64,000 nt of DNA, from the NCBI RefSeq assembly GCF_001650915.1, contig NZ_LXYO01000002.1, forward strand, positions 80,157-144,156, read 5' to 3'. Positions 26,387-35,812 of this stretch are shown here, in pieces. This stretch comes from Marinobacter sp. EhC06 (lineage in GTDB: Bacteria > Pseudomonadota > Gammaproteobacteria > Pseudomonadales > Oleiphilaceae). A model generated the notes under the pieces. It was not told the origin of the DNA. It saw only the letters and a program-made list of their open reading frames with translations, and did not search any database. Every line of letters begins with the position of its first letter. Position 1 is the stretch's first letter. The position numbers were made by a program, and so were the translations under genes.

Positions 26387-28508
26387 AGTTCCCGGCGCCA
26401 ACTTGTCTCAAGGCTACCGCTGGCGACACATTGCATTCGCTCGCCGTAGCCTGCTGATCCTGTTTGTGCTGGGGCAGACAGCCGTAGCCAGCTACTACCT
26501 GCTCTGGGTGCTTCCATACCATGGAGGGACCTGGCTCGAACTGGGTATGACAGCGCTGTTTGCCATTCTTTATGCATGGATTGCAGTCGGTTTCTGGACG
26601 GCGGTATTCGGTTTTGTGCTGCGCCTCACCGGTGGCGACCGTCACGGGCTGTTGCGGCGCCATAATCCGGAAGCCCTTGCCGCTACGCCACTGGCAAGAA
26701 CGGCTATTTTGCTGCCGATATACCACGAGCCGGTAGAGTGGACCCTGAGCGGCCTGAAAGCGGTGTACAGGGACATTGAACGGACAGGCAGGATTGAGCA
26801 TTTCGAGTTCTATATTCTCTCGGACAGCCGTGATCCGGATGTCTGGCTGGAGGAGCAGCGGCGGTGGCATGAGCTCGCTCGAGAGCTGGGCGCAGAGGGT
26901 AGACTGTTCTATCGTCGGCGTCCGGTGAACCTCAATTACAAAAGCGGAAATGTTGCAGACTTTCTCCGGCGTTGGGGGCGGCGGTGCAAGTATATGGTGG
27001 TACTTGATGCCGACAGTCTGCTCAGCGGCGATACGGTTGTGCGCATGGTGCAGCTGATGGAACGGGAACCCGTTGTCGGTATTCTGCAAACCAATCCGAC
27101 CATCATCAACGGGAAATCACTGTTTGCCCGTGTTCAACAATTTGCCAATCGGTTCTATTCAACGTTGTTTTCTACGGGCCTGGCCGCGATTCAGATGGGC
27201 GACGCCGCTTTCTGGGGACACAACGCGATCCTCCGAATCGAACCCTTCATGAAGCATTGTGGTTTGCCCAAACTGGGCGGATTCGGCATTTTTGGTGGCC
27301 CGATCATGAGCCACGATTTTGTCGAGGCAGCCTTCATGGGCAGGGCGGGATACGAAGTCTGGCTCGAGACGGGGTTTGGCAACAGCTTTGAGGAATCTCC
27401 TCCCACGCTTGCTGATGAACTGTCCCGAGACAACCGCTGGGCCAAGGGCAACCTCCAGCATCTTTGGGTGATGTTTCGTGAGCCGGGATTGCGCTTTGCT
27501 CACCGGATGGCATTTCTCAATGGGGTAATGGCGTACCTCGCATCCCCACTGTGGTTTGGCTTCCTGGTTCTGACCACGTTAGAGGCAGCGAGAATGACGC
27601 TGGCTCCAATCGAGTACTTTCCTGAAGGTCATCAAGGGCCGTTTCCGCTCTGGCCGGAATGGCGGCCGGACTGGGCCCTGGTGCTCGCGTTAAGCACCTT
27701 TGCTCTGCTGTTTCTACCCAAATTCCTGGCCATTCTTGATGCTGTTCTCCACCGTTACACCCGGGAGTTTGGAGGATTCCTTCGGCTATTTGCCAGTGTG
27801 TTGCTGGAGATAGCGATCTCGATCCTGTTGGCACCGGTAAGAATGTGGGCACACAGCCGTTATGTTGTGGCAGCGTTGCTCAATTTGTCGCTTTCCTGGT
27901 CTGGCCAGAACCGCACGGAGGAAACAACCTGGCGGCAGGCGCTGGTTACGCAGTTTCCCGGAATGCTCGTTGGTGGGTGCTGGTCGGCGTTTGCATTGAG
28001 CCTGGATAAACTGTTTTTCCTCTGGTCATTGCCAGTTGCCATTCCGTTGTTGGTGGCGGCTCCAACCGCAGTTTATCTGAGCAGAATTGGGCCGGGCAGC
28101 GTACTAAAGGCCTGGGGCCTTCTGAGAATACCGGAGGAACGCGAGCCTCCATTGCCATTGCTGGATGATGCGCGCACTTTTCGTTCGGAGCCCGTTTGCG
28201 ATTCCGTATGGAGTCCCTTTGAACAGGCCGTTCTCAATCCTGGCCTGAACCGGTTACACAGGGCTCTGGCAAAAGATCACCGCAGAGGTCCGAGGAGCGA
28301 AAAGCTTATGGCCGCCGTTGACCGCTGCCTTGAGAAGGGACCATCGGTGATGAGTCGTGCAGAACTGAGTGGCCTGGCTAGAGACAGCCAGTCCCTGGCT
28401 GACCTGCATAAAGGCGCCTGGCGTGCACCTGAGCGGGGCTACTGGGGCCAATGCATCACCCGCAGAAGTCACGAGCAGGTTTCCGGGCAAGACCCGGTAT
28501 CTGGCTAA
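26379..28508 (+). CDS. opgH: Glucan glucosyltransferase H, short N-terminus
   Basis: OpgH (MdoH) is the inner-membrane GT2 enzyme that polymerises glucose from UDP-glucose into periplasmic glucans. This copy has 709 residues against about 850 in E. coli. The missing part is the N-terminal cytosolic region. Present are two N-terminal membrane helices (about 20-95), the catalytic domain with FYILSDSRDPDVW, VVLDADSLLSG, SHDFVEAAFMGRAG and the acceptor motif RDNRWAKGNLQH, then C-terminal helices. The start ATG overlaps the stop of the small upstream gene by 8 bases. opgD follows 36 bases later. Confidence 0.92.
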   Translation: MAEVPGANLSQGYRWRHIAFARRSLLILFVLGQTAVASYYLLWVLPYHGGTWLELGMTALFAILYAWIAVGFWTAVFGFVLRLTGGDRHGLLRRHNPEALAATPLARTAILLPIYHEPVEWTLSGLKAVYRDIERTGRIEHFEFYILSDSRDPDVWLEEQRRWHELARELGAEGRLFYRRRPVNLNYKSGNVADFLRRWGRRCKYMVVLDADSLLSGDTVVRMVQLMEREPVVGILQTNPTIINGKSLFARVQQFANRFYSTLFSTGLAAIQMGDAAFWGHNAILRIEPFMKHCGLPKLGGFGIFGGPIMSHDFVEAAFMGRAGYEVWLETGFGNSFEESPPTLADELSRDNRWAKGNLQHLWVMFREPGLRFAHRMAFLNGVMAYLASPLWFGFLVLTTLEAARMTLAPIEYFPEGHQGPFPLWPEWRPDWALVLALSTFALLFLPKFLAILDAVLHRYTREFGGFLRLFASVLLEIAISILLAPVRMWAHSRYVVAALLNLSLSWSGQNRTEETTWRQALVTQFPGMLVGGCWSAFALSLDKLFFLWSLPVAIPLLVAAPTAVYLSRIGPGSVLKAWGLLRIPEEREPPLPLLDDARTFRSEPVCDSVWSPFEQAVLNPGLNRLHRALAKDHRRGPRSEKLMAAVDRCLEKGPSVMSRAELSGLARDSQSLADLHKGAWRAPERGYWGQCITRRSHEQVSGQDPVSG

Positions 28509-28544
28509 CGGAGCTGGACGCCGGAGCTAGAGACAGGAGGCAAA

Positions 28545-30149
28545 ATGGAAAGGGTCACCATGGTGGATAGACGATCAGTGGTCAAGGCGTTGGCCGGAAT
28601 CATAGGCGTCGGTTTCATGCCGCTAGCGCCCCTGGTAAATGGAGCCGGAATTCAACCGGTATCTGGCAGCAGGCCCCGTGCATTCAGCTACGCCTGGCTC
28701 AAGGGCCGCGCCCGGGCGCTGGCGGCCGAGGCGTACGTATCCCATGAAGGTGAATTGCCCCAATCCCTGAAAAATCTTTCCTGGGACGATTACCAGGCCA
28801 TTGCTTTCCGCGCAGATAAGGCGCTTTGGCAAGACGACGATACCGCTTTCCAGATTCAGCTCTTCCACCTTGGGCTGTATTTCCAACAACCCGTAAAAAT
28901 CCACGAAGTAATCGATGGCCAGGCCAATGAGCTGGCCTATCGACAGGATCTGTTCCGGTACAGCGGAGAGCAGCCTCTGGGCGATCTGCCGGAAGACCTC
29001 GGCTACGCCGGCTTTCGGGTTCATTACCACAACAATTTTGCCCTGGACCTGGCCGCCTTCCTGGGTGCGAGCTATTTCCGGGCGGTGGGCTCCGAGATGC
29101 AATACGGTTTGTCGGCCAGAGGGCTGGCCATTGATACCGGCACTGCCGGCGAAGAAGAGTTTCCCCGATTTTCCGAATTCTGGTTGGAGAAGCCGGCACC
29201 GGTCAGCCAGCTGCTCCGGGTATGGGCTCTACTGGATTCGCCCAGCACCACCGGCGCTTACGCCTTTGTGCTCGACCCGGGGCGCAATATGGTCATGGAT
29301 GTCGATGTCGCGCTGTATCCCAGAACCGAAATCACCCGGGCAGGCATTGCGCCACTGACCAGCATGTACCAGGTGGGTGAAAACGACAATCGCATGGGCT
29401 ACGACTGGCGGCCGGAGATACACGATTCTGACGGCCTGGCCATACGCAACGGAAGCGGCGAGTGGTTGTGGCGGCCATTGGTGAATCCCACCAATCTCCG
29501 GTTTAACAGTTTCCAGGATAACAACCCGATCGGCTTTGGCCTGTTGCAGCGGGACAGGAATTTCGACCACTACCAGGACGACGGTGTGTTTTACGATCGC
29601 CGGCCCAGCCTCTGGGTGGAGCCCCGTGGAGACTGGGGGCGGGGCAGCGTTGACCTGGTGGAAATCCCCACCGTGGATGAAACCTTCGATAACATCGTTG
29701 CTTTCTGGCACCCGGAAAAACCCCTGTTGCCGGGCCAGGAGTATCTCTACAGCTACCGCCTGCACTGGGGTGAGCAAGCGCCGCTACAGCCCTATGAGTT
29801 GGCCACGGTGACAGCAACCCGTACCGGGCTGGGCGGAGTGGTAGGACAAAAGCGGACCTACTTCTCATGGCGCTTTGCTGTTGATTTCGCCGGCGGCGCG
29901 CTGGAGATGATCAGCAAGGATGCGAATGTGGAGCCGGTTATCAGTGTGAGTAGGGGAGAGGTTGAAATCACTTCTGCCAGACCATTGTCTGCAATCGATG
30001 GCTATCGGGCCATGTTTGACCTGGTGCCGGACGACTCCGTTGAACCTATCAATATTCGCCTGTACCTCAGGCTGGGCGGCGAGCCACTCACGGAAACCTG
30101 GCTATACCAGTACACACCACCCCCGGTTGCCCAACGCCAGATCTATTGA
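28545..30149 (+). CDS. opgD: Glucan biosynthesis protein D, Tat-exported
   Basis: OpgD is a periplasmic MdoG-family protein that controls glucan backbone structure. It has 534 residues. The N-terminus carries a twin-arginine signal (DRRSVVKALAG) with a hydrophobic stretch to about residue 35, unlike the Sec signal of OpgG, and this is also how the two differ in E. coli. The body repeats the MdoG-family segments AFLGASYFRAVG and LTSMYQVGEND. An AGGAGG lies just before the ATG at 28545. An in-frame ATG at 28560 is also possible. It is the last gene of the opg group. Confidence 0.93.
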   Translation: MERVTMVDRRSVVKALAGIIGVGFMPLAPLVNGAGIQPVSGSRPRAFSYAWLKGRARALAAEAYVSHEGELPQSLKNLSWDDYQAIAFRADKALWQDDDTAFQIQLFHLGLYFQQPVKIHEVIDGQANELAYRQDLFRYSGEQPLGDLPEDLGYAGFRVHYHNNFALDLAAFLGASYFRAVGSEMQYGLSARGLAIDTGTAGEEEFPRFSEFWLEKPAPVSQLLRVWALLDSPSTTGAYAFVLDPGRNMVMDVDVALYPRTEITRAGIAPLTSMYQVGENDNRMGYDWRPEIHDSDGLAIRNGSGEWLWRPLVNPTNLRFNSFQDNNPIGFGLLQRDRNFDHYQDDGVFYDRRPSLWVEPRGDWGRGSVDLVEIPTVDETFDNIVAFWHPEKPLLPGQEYLYSYRLHWGEQAPLQPYELATVTATRTGLGGVVGQKRTYFSWRFAVDFAGGALEMISKDANVEPVISVSRGEVEITSARPLSAIDGYRAMFDLVPDDSVEPINIRLYLRLGGEPLTETWLYQYTPPPVAQRQIY

Positions 30150-30161
30150 TTGATTACAGCT

Positions 30162-30173
30162 ATTGTAAACAAT
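30162..30173. promoter_or_regulatory. GntR-type operator, copy 1
   Basis: ATTGTAAACAAT is a palindrome around two central bases. The core TTGTNNACAA is shared with two further copies before the regulator gene. Confidence 0.6.
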
Positions 30174-30192
30174 TTGAAGCTGAATTTAGTCA

Positions 30193-30208
30193 ATATTGTT
30201 GACAATAT
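30193..30208. promoter_or_regulatory. GntR-type operator, copy 2, overlapping a -35 box
   Basis: ATATTGTTGACAATAT has perfect 7-base arms around TG. It contains TTGACA (30199-30204), a perfect -35, followed 17 bases later by TAGCTT as a weak -10. A bound repressor would cover this promoter. Confidence 0.7.
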
Positions 30209-30246
30209 GACCACTCAGGCGTAGCTTTTCTCAAAATTAACCCGGT

Positions 30247-30258
30247 TTTGTTGACAAA
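30247..30258. promoter_or_regulatory. GntR-type operator, copy 3
   Basis: TTTGTTGACAAA, with the same TTGTNNACAA core as the other two, ends two bases before the start codon of the GntR gene. Confidence 0.6.
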
Positions 30259-30260
30259 CT

Positions 30261-30941
30261 ATGACTGAGTTACTGTCTACCACCTATACGCGCGCCGATG
30301 AAGCTTTTGATTGTCTGCAAACGGCAATCGTGAAGGGCGAGCTGGCGCCCGGCGAAAAGATTGGCGAGCTGGAGCTTTGCTCCCGTTTTAACCTCACTCG
30401 CGGCCCTCTCCGGGAAGCGCTAGGCCGTCTTGAATCCCGTGGTCTTCTGGTGCGCCGCCCCCATGCCGGCGTTAAAGTGGTTTCAGTAAGCGCCTCCGAG
30501 CTGATGGAGCTCTACCGCATACGTGAAGTCATGGAGGGGTTGGCGGCCCGACAGGCAGCCGAGCGAATGACCGATCAGGAAATCGCCGATCTTCGGGCTA
30601 CCCTCGATACCCACGAACGCATGATCGACGAAGCGCAGGGCCAGGCCTATTACCAGGCCGAAGGGGATTACGACTTCCACCACAGAATCGCCACCGGCAG
30701 CCGCAACACCAAACTTGCCCAGATGCTGTTGGGTGATCTTTATTACATGGTACGGATGTACCGCTACCGTCTCAGCACCTCCACCGGGCGCCCCCAGCGT
30801 GCTCTCGGTGAACACCGCCGTATCGTCGAGGCCATCGCCCAGCGCGACGGCGAACTCGCCGAATTTCTGATGAAACGCCATATAAACGCAGCAAGACAGA
30901 ACATCGAGAAAAAGATCCAGGAAGGCGAAATCTCCATTTAA
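30261..30941 (+). CDS. GntR-family regulator (FCD type) of the propionate genes
   Basis: This 226-residue transcription factor has a winged helix-turn-helix domain at residues 10-75 ([20 protein letters not shown]) and an FCD effector-binding domain at about 85-215 with the metal-ligand-like histidines. It heads the prpB-prpC-acnD-prpF cluster, as in Pseudomonas, and probably represses it until a propionate-derived signal binds. Its stop overlaps an ATG, and prpB follows 17 bases later. No ribosome site is visible before the start codon. Three palindromes with the core TTGTNNACAA fill the 110 bases upstream and suggest self-regulation. Confidence 0.9.
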   Translation: MTELLSTTYTRADEAFDCLQTAIVKGELAPGEKIGELELCSRFNLTRGPLREALGRLESRGLLVRRPHAGVKVVSVSASELMELYRIREVMEGLAARQAAERMTDQEIADLRATLDTHERMIDEAQGQAYYQAEGDYDFHHRIATGSRNTKLAQMLLGDLYYMVRMYRYRLSTSTGRPQRALGEHRRIVEAIAQRDGELAEFLMKRHINAARQNIEKKIQEGEISI

Positions 30942-30958
30942 TGAAAGAGGCCAACACC

Positions 30959-31846
30959 ATGTCCAACAAACTCAGCCCCGGCGCCCGCTTCCGCAAGGCG
31001 CTCAAAGAAAACCAGCCCCTGCAGATTGTCGGCACCATCAACGCCTATGCCGCCATGATGGCCGATAAAGTGGGCCACGAGGCCATCTACCTGTCCGGTG
31101 GCGGCGTCGCTAACGCCTCCTACGGCCTGCCGGATCTGGGCATGACCACCATGAACGACGTGGTCGAGGACGTTCGCCGTATCACCGCAGCCACCGACGT
31201 GCCGCTGCTGGTCGACATTGATACCGGCTGGGGTGGCGCCTTCAACATCGCCCGCACCATCCGCGAAATGGAACGTGCCGGTGCTGCAGCTGTCCACATT
31301 GAGGACCAGGTTGCCCAGAAACGCTGTGGTCATCGCCCGAACAAGGAAATCGTGTCCCAGGAAGAAATGGTCGACCGCATCAAGGCCGCCGTTGACGCCC
31401 GTGAAGACGAAGACTTCTTCATCATGGCCCGCACCGACGCCTTCCAGAAAGAAGGTCTCGAAGCCGCCATTGAGCGCGCCAAAGCCTGCATCGAAGCCGG
31501 CGCCGATGGCATATTTGCCGAAGCGGTTACGGAACTCGAGCACTACAAGGCCTTCTCTGAAGCCCTGGACGTGCCGATCCTGGCCAACATCACCGAATTC
31601 GGTGCCACACCGCTGTACAACCGTAAGGAACTGGCGGAAGCCGGCGCCGACATGGTTCTGTACCCGCTCAGCGCCTTCCGCGCCATGAACAAGGCAGCCC
31701 TGACTGTTTACCAGAACATTCTGGAGAAGGGTGACCAGAAAGACGTGGTTGATCTGATGCAGACCCGTATGGAGCTTTACGATTTCCTGAACTACCACGA
31801 TTTCGAGCAGAAGCTGGACCAGCTGTTCCAGCAGAGCAAAGGTTAA
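30959..31846 (+). CDS. prpB: 2-methylisocitrate lyase
   Basis: PrpB splits 2-methylisocitrate into pyruvate and succinate, the last step of the methylcitrate cycle. It has 295 residues, of the isocitrate lyase superfamily. [29 protein letters not shown] and the signature KRCGH near residue 122 are present. The ATG at 30959 has GAGG eight bases upstream and matches the start of known PrpB. The in-frame ATG at 30941 overlaps the regulator stop and is less likely. Confidence 0.95.
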   Translation: MSNKLSPGARFRKALKENQPLQIVGTINAYAAMMADKVGHEAIYLSGGGVANASYGLPDLGMTTMNDVVEDVRRITAATDVPLLVDIDTGWGGAFNIARTIREMERAGAAAVHIEDQVAQKRCGHRPNKEIVSQEEMVDRIKAAVDAREDEDFFIMARTDAFQKEGLEAAIERAKACIEAGADGIFAEAVTELEHYKAFSEALDVPILANITEFGATPLYNRKELAEAGADMVLYPLSAFRAMNKAALTVYQNILEKGDQKDVVDLMQTRMELYDFLNYHDFEQKLDQLFQQSKG

Positions 31847-31853
31847 TGAGGTT

Positions 31854-32057
31854 TGTTGGATTACGCCTTCGGCTAATCCAACCTACAAAAATTCCGGCAT
31901 TGGTAACGTAGGTCGGATTAGCCGAAGGCGTAATCAAACAAGCAGTGCCAAAAACCAGAAATGTAGGTCGGATTAGCCGCAGGCGTAATCCGACAACCCA
32001 ATCCAAAGTTAAGCAAAAATATCAGTAGGTCGGATCAGGCGAAGCCGTAATCCGACA
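31854..32057. repeat. Array of four REP-like palindromic elements
   Basis: There are four 33-base copies of a hairpin with stem GTCGGAT.../...ATCCGAC: 31854-31886 (inverted), 31908-31940, 31963-31995 and 32025-32057. They fill the space between prpB and prpC. Copy 1 changes a stem pair from C-G to T-A on both arms. Copy 4 changes another pair from C-G to G-C (GCC-GAA-GGC to GGC-GAA-GCC). Such paired changes show the hairpin is what is conserved. Copy 2 has lost the outer stem on one side. Confidence 0.9.
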
Positions 32058-32087
32058 CCCCAAACAAGATAACGATGGGAGACAACA

Positions 32088-33218
32088 ATGGCTGAAGCAA
32101 AACAATTGAGCGGCGCAGGCCTCCGTGGCCAGGTAGCTGGCGAAACCGCCCTGTGTACAGTAGGCAAAAGCGGCGCGGGCCTGACCTACCGCGGCTACGA
32201 CATCGCAGATCTGGCTGAGAAAGCCCAGTTCGAAGAAATCGCCTACCTGCTGCTGCGCGGCAAATTGCCAAACCGTCAGGAACTGGATGCCTACAAGAAA
32301 AAGCTCCAGAGCCTGCGCGGTCTACCTGCTGCCCTGAAAACCGTGCTTGAGCAGATCCCCAAAGACGCGCACCCGATGGACGTGATGCGTACTGGCTGCT
32401 CCATGCTGGGTAACCTGGAAACCGAAGAGGACTTCAGTGAGCAGGACGACAAGATCGACCGCATGCTGGCGGTGTTCCCGTCCATCATTACTTACTGGTA
32501 CCGCTTCGCCCACGAAGGCGTTCGTATCGAAACTGAAAGCGACGTGGACTCCATCGGCGGCCATTTCCTGGAGCTGCTGCACGGCAAGAAGCCCAGCGAA
32601 CTCCACGAGCGCGTGATGAACGTGTCTCTGATCCTGTACGCAGAGCACGAATTCAACGCCTCCACATTTACCGCCCGCGTTTGCGCCTCCACGCTGTCTG
32701 ACATCCACAGCTGTGTGACCGGCGCCATCGGTTCTCTGCGCGGTCCTCTGCACGGTGGTGCCAACGAGGCAGCCATGGCCCTGATCCAGAAGTTCAAGAC
32801 GCCGGAAGAGGCCGAAGAAGGTCTGATGGGCATGCTTGAGCGGAAAGAGAAAATCATGGGCTTCGGCCATGCGATCTACAAAGAGTCCGACCCGCGCAAC
32901 GCCATCATCAAGCAGTGGTCGAAGAAGTTGGCGGAAGAAGTGGGCGATGCCGTGCTGTACCCGGTATCCGAGCGCTGTGAAGCCGTTATGTGGCGCGAGA
33001 AGAAGCTGTTCTGTAACGCCGATTTCTTCCACGCCTCGGCCTATCACTTCATGGGCATTCCAACCGAACTGTTCACCCCGATCTTCGTGATGTCCCGGGT
33101 ATCCGGCTGGACCGCCCACGTGAAAGAGCAGCGTGCCAACAACCGCATCATCCGCCCAAGCGCCGATTACACCGGCCCGGCGGATGCCAAGTGGGTACCG
33201 ATTGAGGAGCGCCCATGA
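32088..33218 (+). CDS. prpC: 2-methylcitrate synthase
   Basis: PrpC condenses propionyl-CoA with oxaloacetate. It has 376 residues, of the short citrate-synthase type. LYAEHEFNASTFTARV, GPLHGGANEAAM (active-site histidine) and MGFGHAIYKESDPRN are typical. It is preceded by the REP array and a GGGAGA site. The stop overlaps the acnD start by 4 bases. Confidence 0.95.
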   Translation: MAEAKQLSGAGLRGQVAGETALCTVGKSGAGLTYRGYDIADLAEKAQFEEIAYLLLRGKLPNRQELDAYKKKLQSLRGLPAALKTVLEQIPKDAHPMDVMRTGCSMLGNLETEEDFSEQDDKIDRMLAVFPSIITYWYRFAHEGVRIETESDVDSIGGHFLELLHGKKPSELHERVMNVSLILYAEHEFNASTFTARVCASTLSDIHSCVTGAIGSLRGPLHGGANEAAMALIQKFKTPEEAEEGLMGMLERKEKIMGFGHAIYKESDPRNAIIKQWSKKLAEEVGDAVLYPVSERCEAVMWREKKLFCNADFFHASAYHFMGIPTELFTPIFVMSRVSGWTAHVKEQRANNRIIRPSADYTGPADAKWVPIEERP

Positions 33219-35812
33219 ACACCGAATACCGTAAAAAATTACCAGGCACCGACCTGGACTACTTCGATACCCGCCAGGCCGTGGAAGACATCCAGGCTGG
33301 CGCGTACGAAAAGCTCCCGTACACCTCCAAGATCCTTGCGGAACAACTGGTACGCCGCTGCGACCCTGAGGTGCTGACGGACTCACTCAAGCAGCTGATC
33401 GAACGCAGGCGCGACCTGGACTTCCCCTGGTACCCGGCCCGCGTGGTGTGCCACGACATTCTTGGCCAGACGGCCCTGGTGGACCTAGCCGGCCTGCGTG
33501 ACGCCATCGCCGAGAAGGGCGGTGATCCGGCCAAGGTTAACCCCGTGGTCCCGACCCAGCTGATCGTGGATCATTCCCTGGCCGTTGAGCACGCCGGTTT
33601 TGAGAAGGACGCGTTCGAGAAGAACCGTCAAATTGAAGACCGCCGCAACGACGACCGGTTCCACTTCATCAACTGGACCAAGACCGCGTTCAAGAACGTG
33701 GACGTGATTCCCCCTGGCAACGGCATCATGCACCAGATCAACCTGGAAAAGATGTCCCCGGTGGTTCAGAACCGCGACGGTGTTGCCTTCCCGGATACCT
33801 GTGTTGGCACTGACAGCCACACACCGATGGTGGATGCCCTGGGTGTGATTTCTGTGGGTGTAGGTGGCCTGGAAGCGGAGAGCGTTATGCTGGGCCGCGC
33901 CTCCATGATGCGCCTGCCGGATATTGTTGGCGTAGAGCTGACCGGCAAGCTGCAGCCAGGTATCACCGGTACCGATATGGTCCTGGCCATTACCGAGTTC
34001 CTGCGCAAGGAGCGCGTGGTTGGCGCCTACCTGGAGTTCTACGGCGAAGGCGCTGACAGCCTGACAGTAGGCGATCGTGCCACCATCTCCAACATGACCC
34101 CGGAATACGGTGCCACCGCCGCGATGTTTTACATCGACGGCCAGACCATCGACTACCTGAAACTGACCGGCCGTGAAGACGATCAGGTTGCTCTGGTGGA
34201 GAAATACGCCAAGGAAACCGGTCTCTGGGCCGACAGCATGAAGAACGCCGAATACGAGCGAGTGCTGAAGTTCGACCTGTCCAAAGTGACCCGTACCCTG
34301 GCTGGCCCCTCCAACCCCCATGCGCACCTGCCGACATCCGAGCTGGCAGAACGCGGCATTGCCGGTGAGTGGGAACAGGAAGAGGGCAAGATGCCGGATG
34401 GCGCCTGCATCATCGCCGCCATCACCAGCTGCACCAACACTAGCAACCCCCGCAATATGGTGGCTGCCGGCCTGATCGCCCGCAACGCCAACAAACTGGG
34501 GCTGACTCGCAAGCCCTGGGTGAAAACCTCCCTGGCACCGGGCTCCAAAACGGTCAAGATGTACCTGGAAGAAGCCAAGCTGCTGCCAGAGCTGGAACAA
34601 CTCGGCTTCGGTGTTGTGGCTTTTGCCTGCACCACCTGTAACGGCATGAGTGGCGCCCTGGACCCGAAAATCCAGCAGGAAATCATCGATCGGGATCTGT
34701 ATTCCACTGCGGTGCTTTCCGGTAACCGCAACTTCGACGGCCGGATTCACCCCTATGCCAAGCAGGCGTTCCTGGCGTCGCCGCCGTTGGTGGTTGCCTA
34801 TGCGATTGCCGGCACCATCCGTTTCGACATCGAGAAAGATGCCCTGGGCTACGACAAAGACGGCAACCCGGTCACCCTGAAGGACATCTGGCCGGACGAC
34901 GCGGAAATCGATGCTATCGTGAAATCCAGCGTGAAGCCGGAACAGTTTCGCAGCACCTACATCCCGATGTTCGACATCACTCGCGATGCGCAGGCCAACA
35001 CCAACCCGCTGTACGAATGGCGCCCGCAGAGCACCTACATCCGTCGCCCGCCTTATTGGGAAGGTGGCATGGTAGGTGAGAAAACCCTCAAGGGCATGCG
35101 CCCGCTGGCGGTGTTGCCGGACAACATCACCACTGACCATCTGTCGCCATCCAATGCGATCCTGATGAACAGCGCAGCCGGTGAATACCTGCACAAGATG
35201 GGTGTGCCGGAGGAAGACTTTAACTCCTACGCCACACACCGGGGTGACCACCTGACCGCTCAGCGTGCCACCTTCGCCAACCCGAAACTGTTCAACGAAA
35301 TGGTCCGGGACGAAAACGGCAACGTGAAGCAGGGCTCCCTGGCGCGGATCGAGCCGGAAGGCAAGGTCACCCGTATGTGGGAAGCCATTGAAACCTACAT
35401 GGAGCGCAAGCAGCCGCTGATCATCATCGCCGGTGCCGACTACGGGCAGGGCTCTTCCCGTGACTGGGCCGCCAAAGGCGTGGCGCTGGCCGGTGTCGAA
35501 GCCATCGTTGCCGAAGGCTTCGAGCGTATTCACCGTACCAACCTGATCGGTATGGGCGTGATGCCCCTGCAGTTCGAGGAAGGCACCACCCGCAAGACCC
35601 TGGGCATCGACGGCACTGAAACCTACGACGTGGAAGGCACCCCGGCGCCCCGCGCTGAGCTTACGCTGGTCATCCATCGGAAGAACGGCAGCACCGAGCG
35701 CATTCCGGTTGTCTGCCGCCTGGATACCGCTGAAGAAGTGTCTATCTACAGCGCAGGTGGTGTGTTGCAGAGGTTCGCCGAGGATTTCCTGCAATCGGAA
35801 GGTGCGGCATGA
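33215..35812 (+). CDS. acnD: Fe/S-dependent 2-methylcitrate dehydratase AcnD
   Basis: AcnD is an aconitase-like enzyme that dehydrates 2-methylcitrate, giving an isomer of methylaconitate that PrpF then converts. It has 865 residues. The three cluster cysteines lie in ITSCTNTSNP (near residue 407) and CTTCNG (near 472-475). The swivel domain at the C-terminus has GADYGQGSSRDWAAKG. It overlaps prpC and prpF by 4 bases at each end (ATGA), so these three genes are one tightly coupled unit. Confidence 0.95.
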   Translation: MNTEYRKKLPGTDLDYFDTRQAVEDIQAGAYEKLPYTSKILAEQLVRRCDPEVLTDSLKQLIERRRDLDFPWYPARVVCHDILGQTALVDLAGLRDAIAEKGGDPAKVNPVVPTQLIVDHSLAVEHAGFEKDAFEKNRQIEDRRNDDRFHFINWTKTAFKNVDVIPPGNGIMHQINLEKMSPVVQNRDGVAFPDTCVGTDSHTPMVDALGVISVGVGGLEAESVMLGRASMMRLPDIVGVELTGKLQPGITGTDMVLAITEFLRKERVVGAYLEFYGEGADSLTVGDRATISNMTPEYGATAAMFYIDGQTIDYLKLTGREDDQVALVEKYAKETGLWADSMKNAEYERVLKFDLSKVTRTLAGPSNPHAHLPTSELAERGIAGEWEQEEGKMPDGACIIAAITSCTNTSNPRNMVAAGLIARNANKLGLTRKPWVKTSLAPGSKTVKMYLEEAKLLPELEQLGFGVVAFACTTCNGMSGALDPKIQQEIIDRDLYSTAVLSGNRNFDGRIHPYAKQAFLASPPLVVAYAIAGTIRFDIEKDALGYDKDGNPVTLKDIWPDDAEIDAIVKSSVKPEQFRSTYIPMFDITRDAQANTNPLYEWRPQSTYIRRPPYWEGGMVGEKTLKGMRPLAVLPDNITTDHLSPSNAILMNSAAGEYLHKMGVPEEDFNSYATHRGDHLTAQRATFANPKLFNEMVRDENGNVKQGSLARIEPEGKVTRMWEAIETYMERKQPLIIIAGADYGQGSSRDWAAKGVALAGVEAIVAEGFERIHRTNLIGMGVMPLQFEEGTTRKTLGIDGTETYDVEGTPAPRAELTLVIHRKNGSTERIPVVCRLDTAEEVSIYSAGGVLQRFAEDFLQSEGAA

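Noticed and set aside
30938-31798. 286-residue open frame antisense to prpB
   Set aside because: Shadow of prpB; no ribosome site and no recognisable motif.
31854-32057. Possible CRISPR array
   Set aside because: The units are hairpins in both orientations with uneven spacing and point changes, and there are no cas genes. They are REP-like elements.
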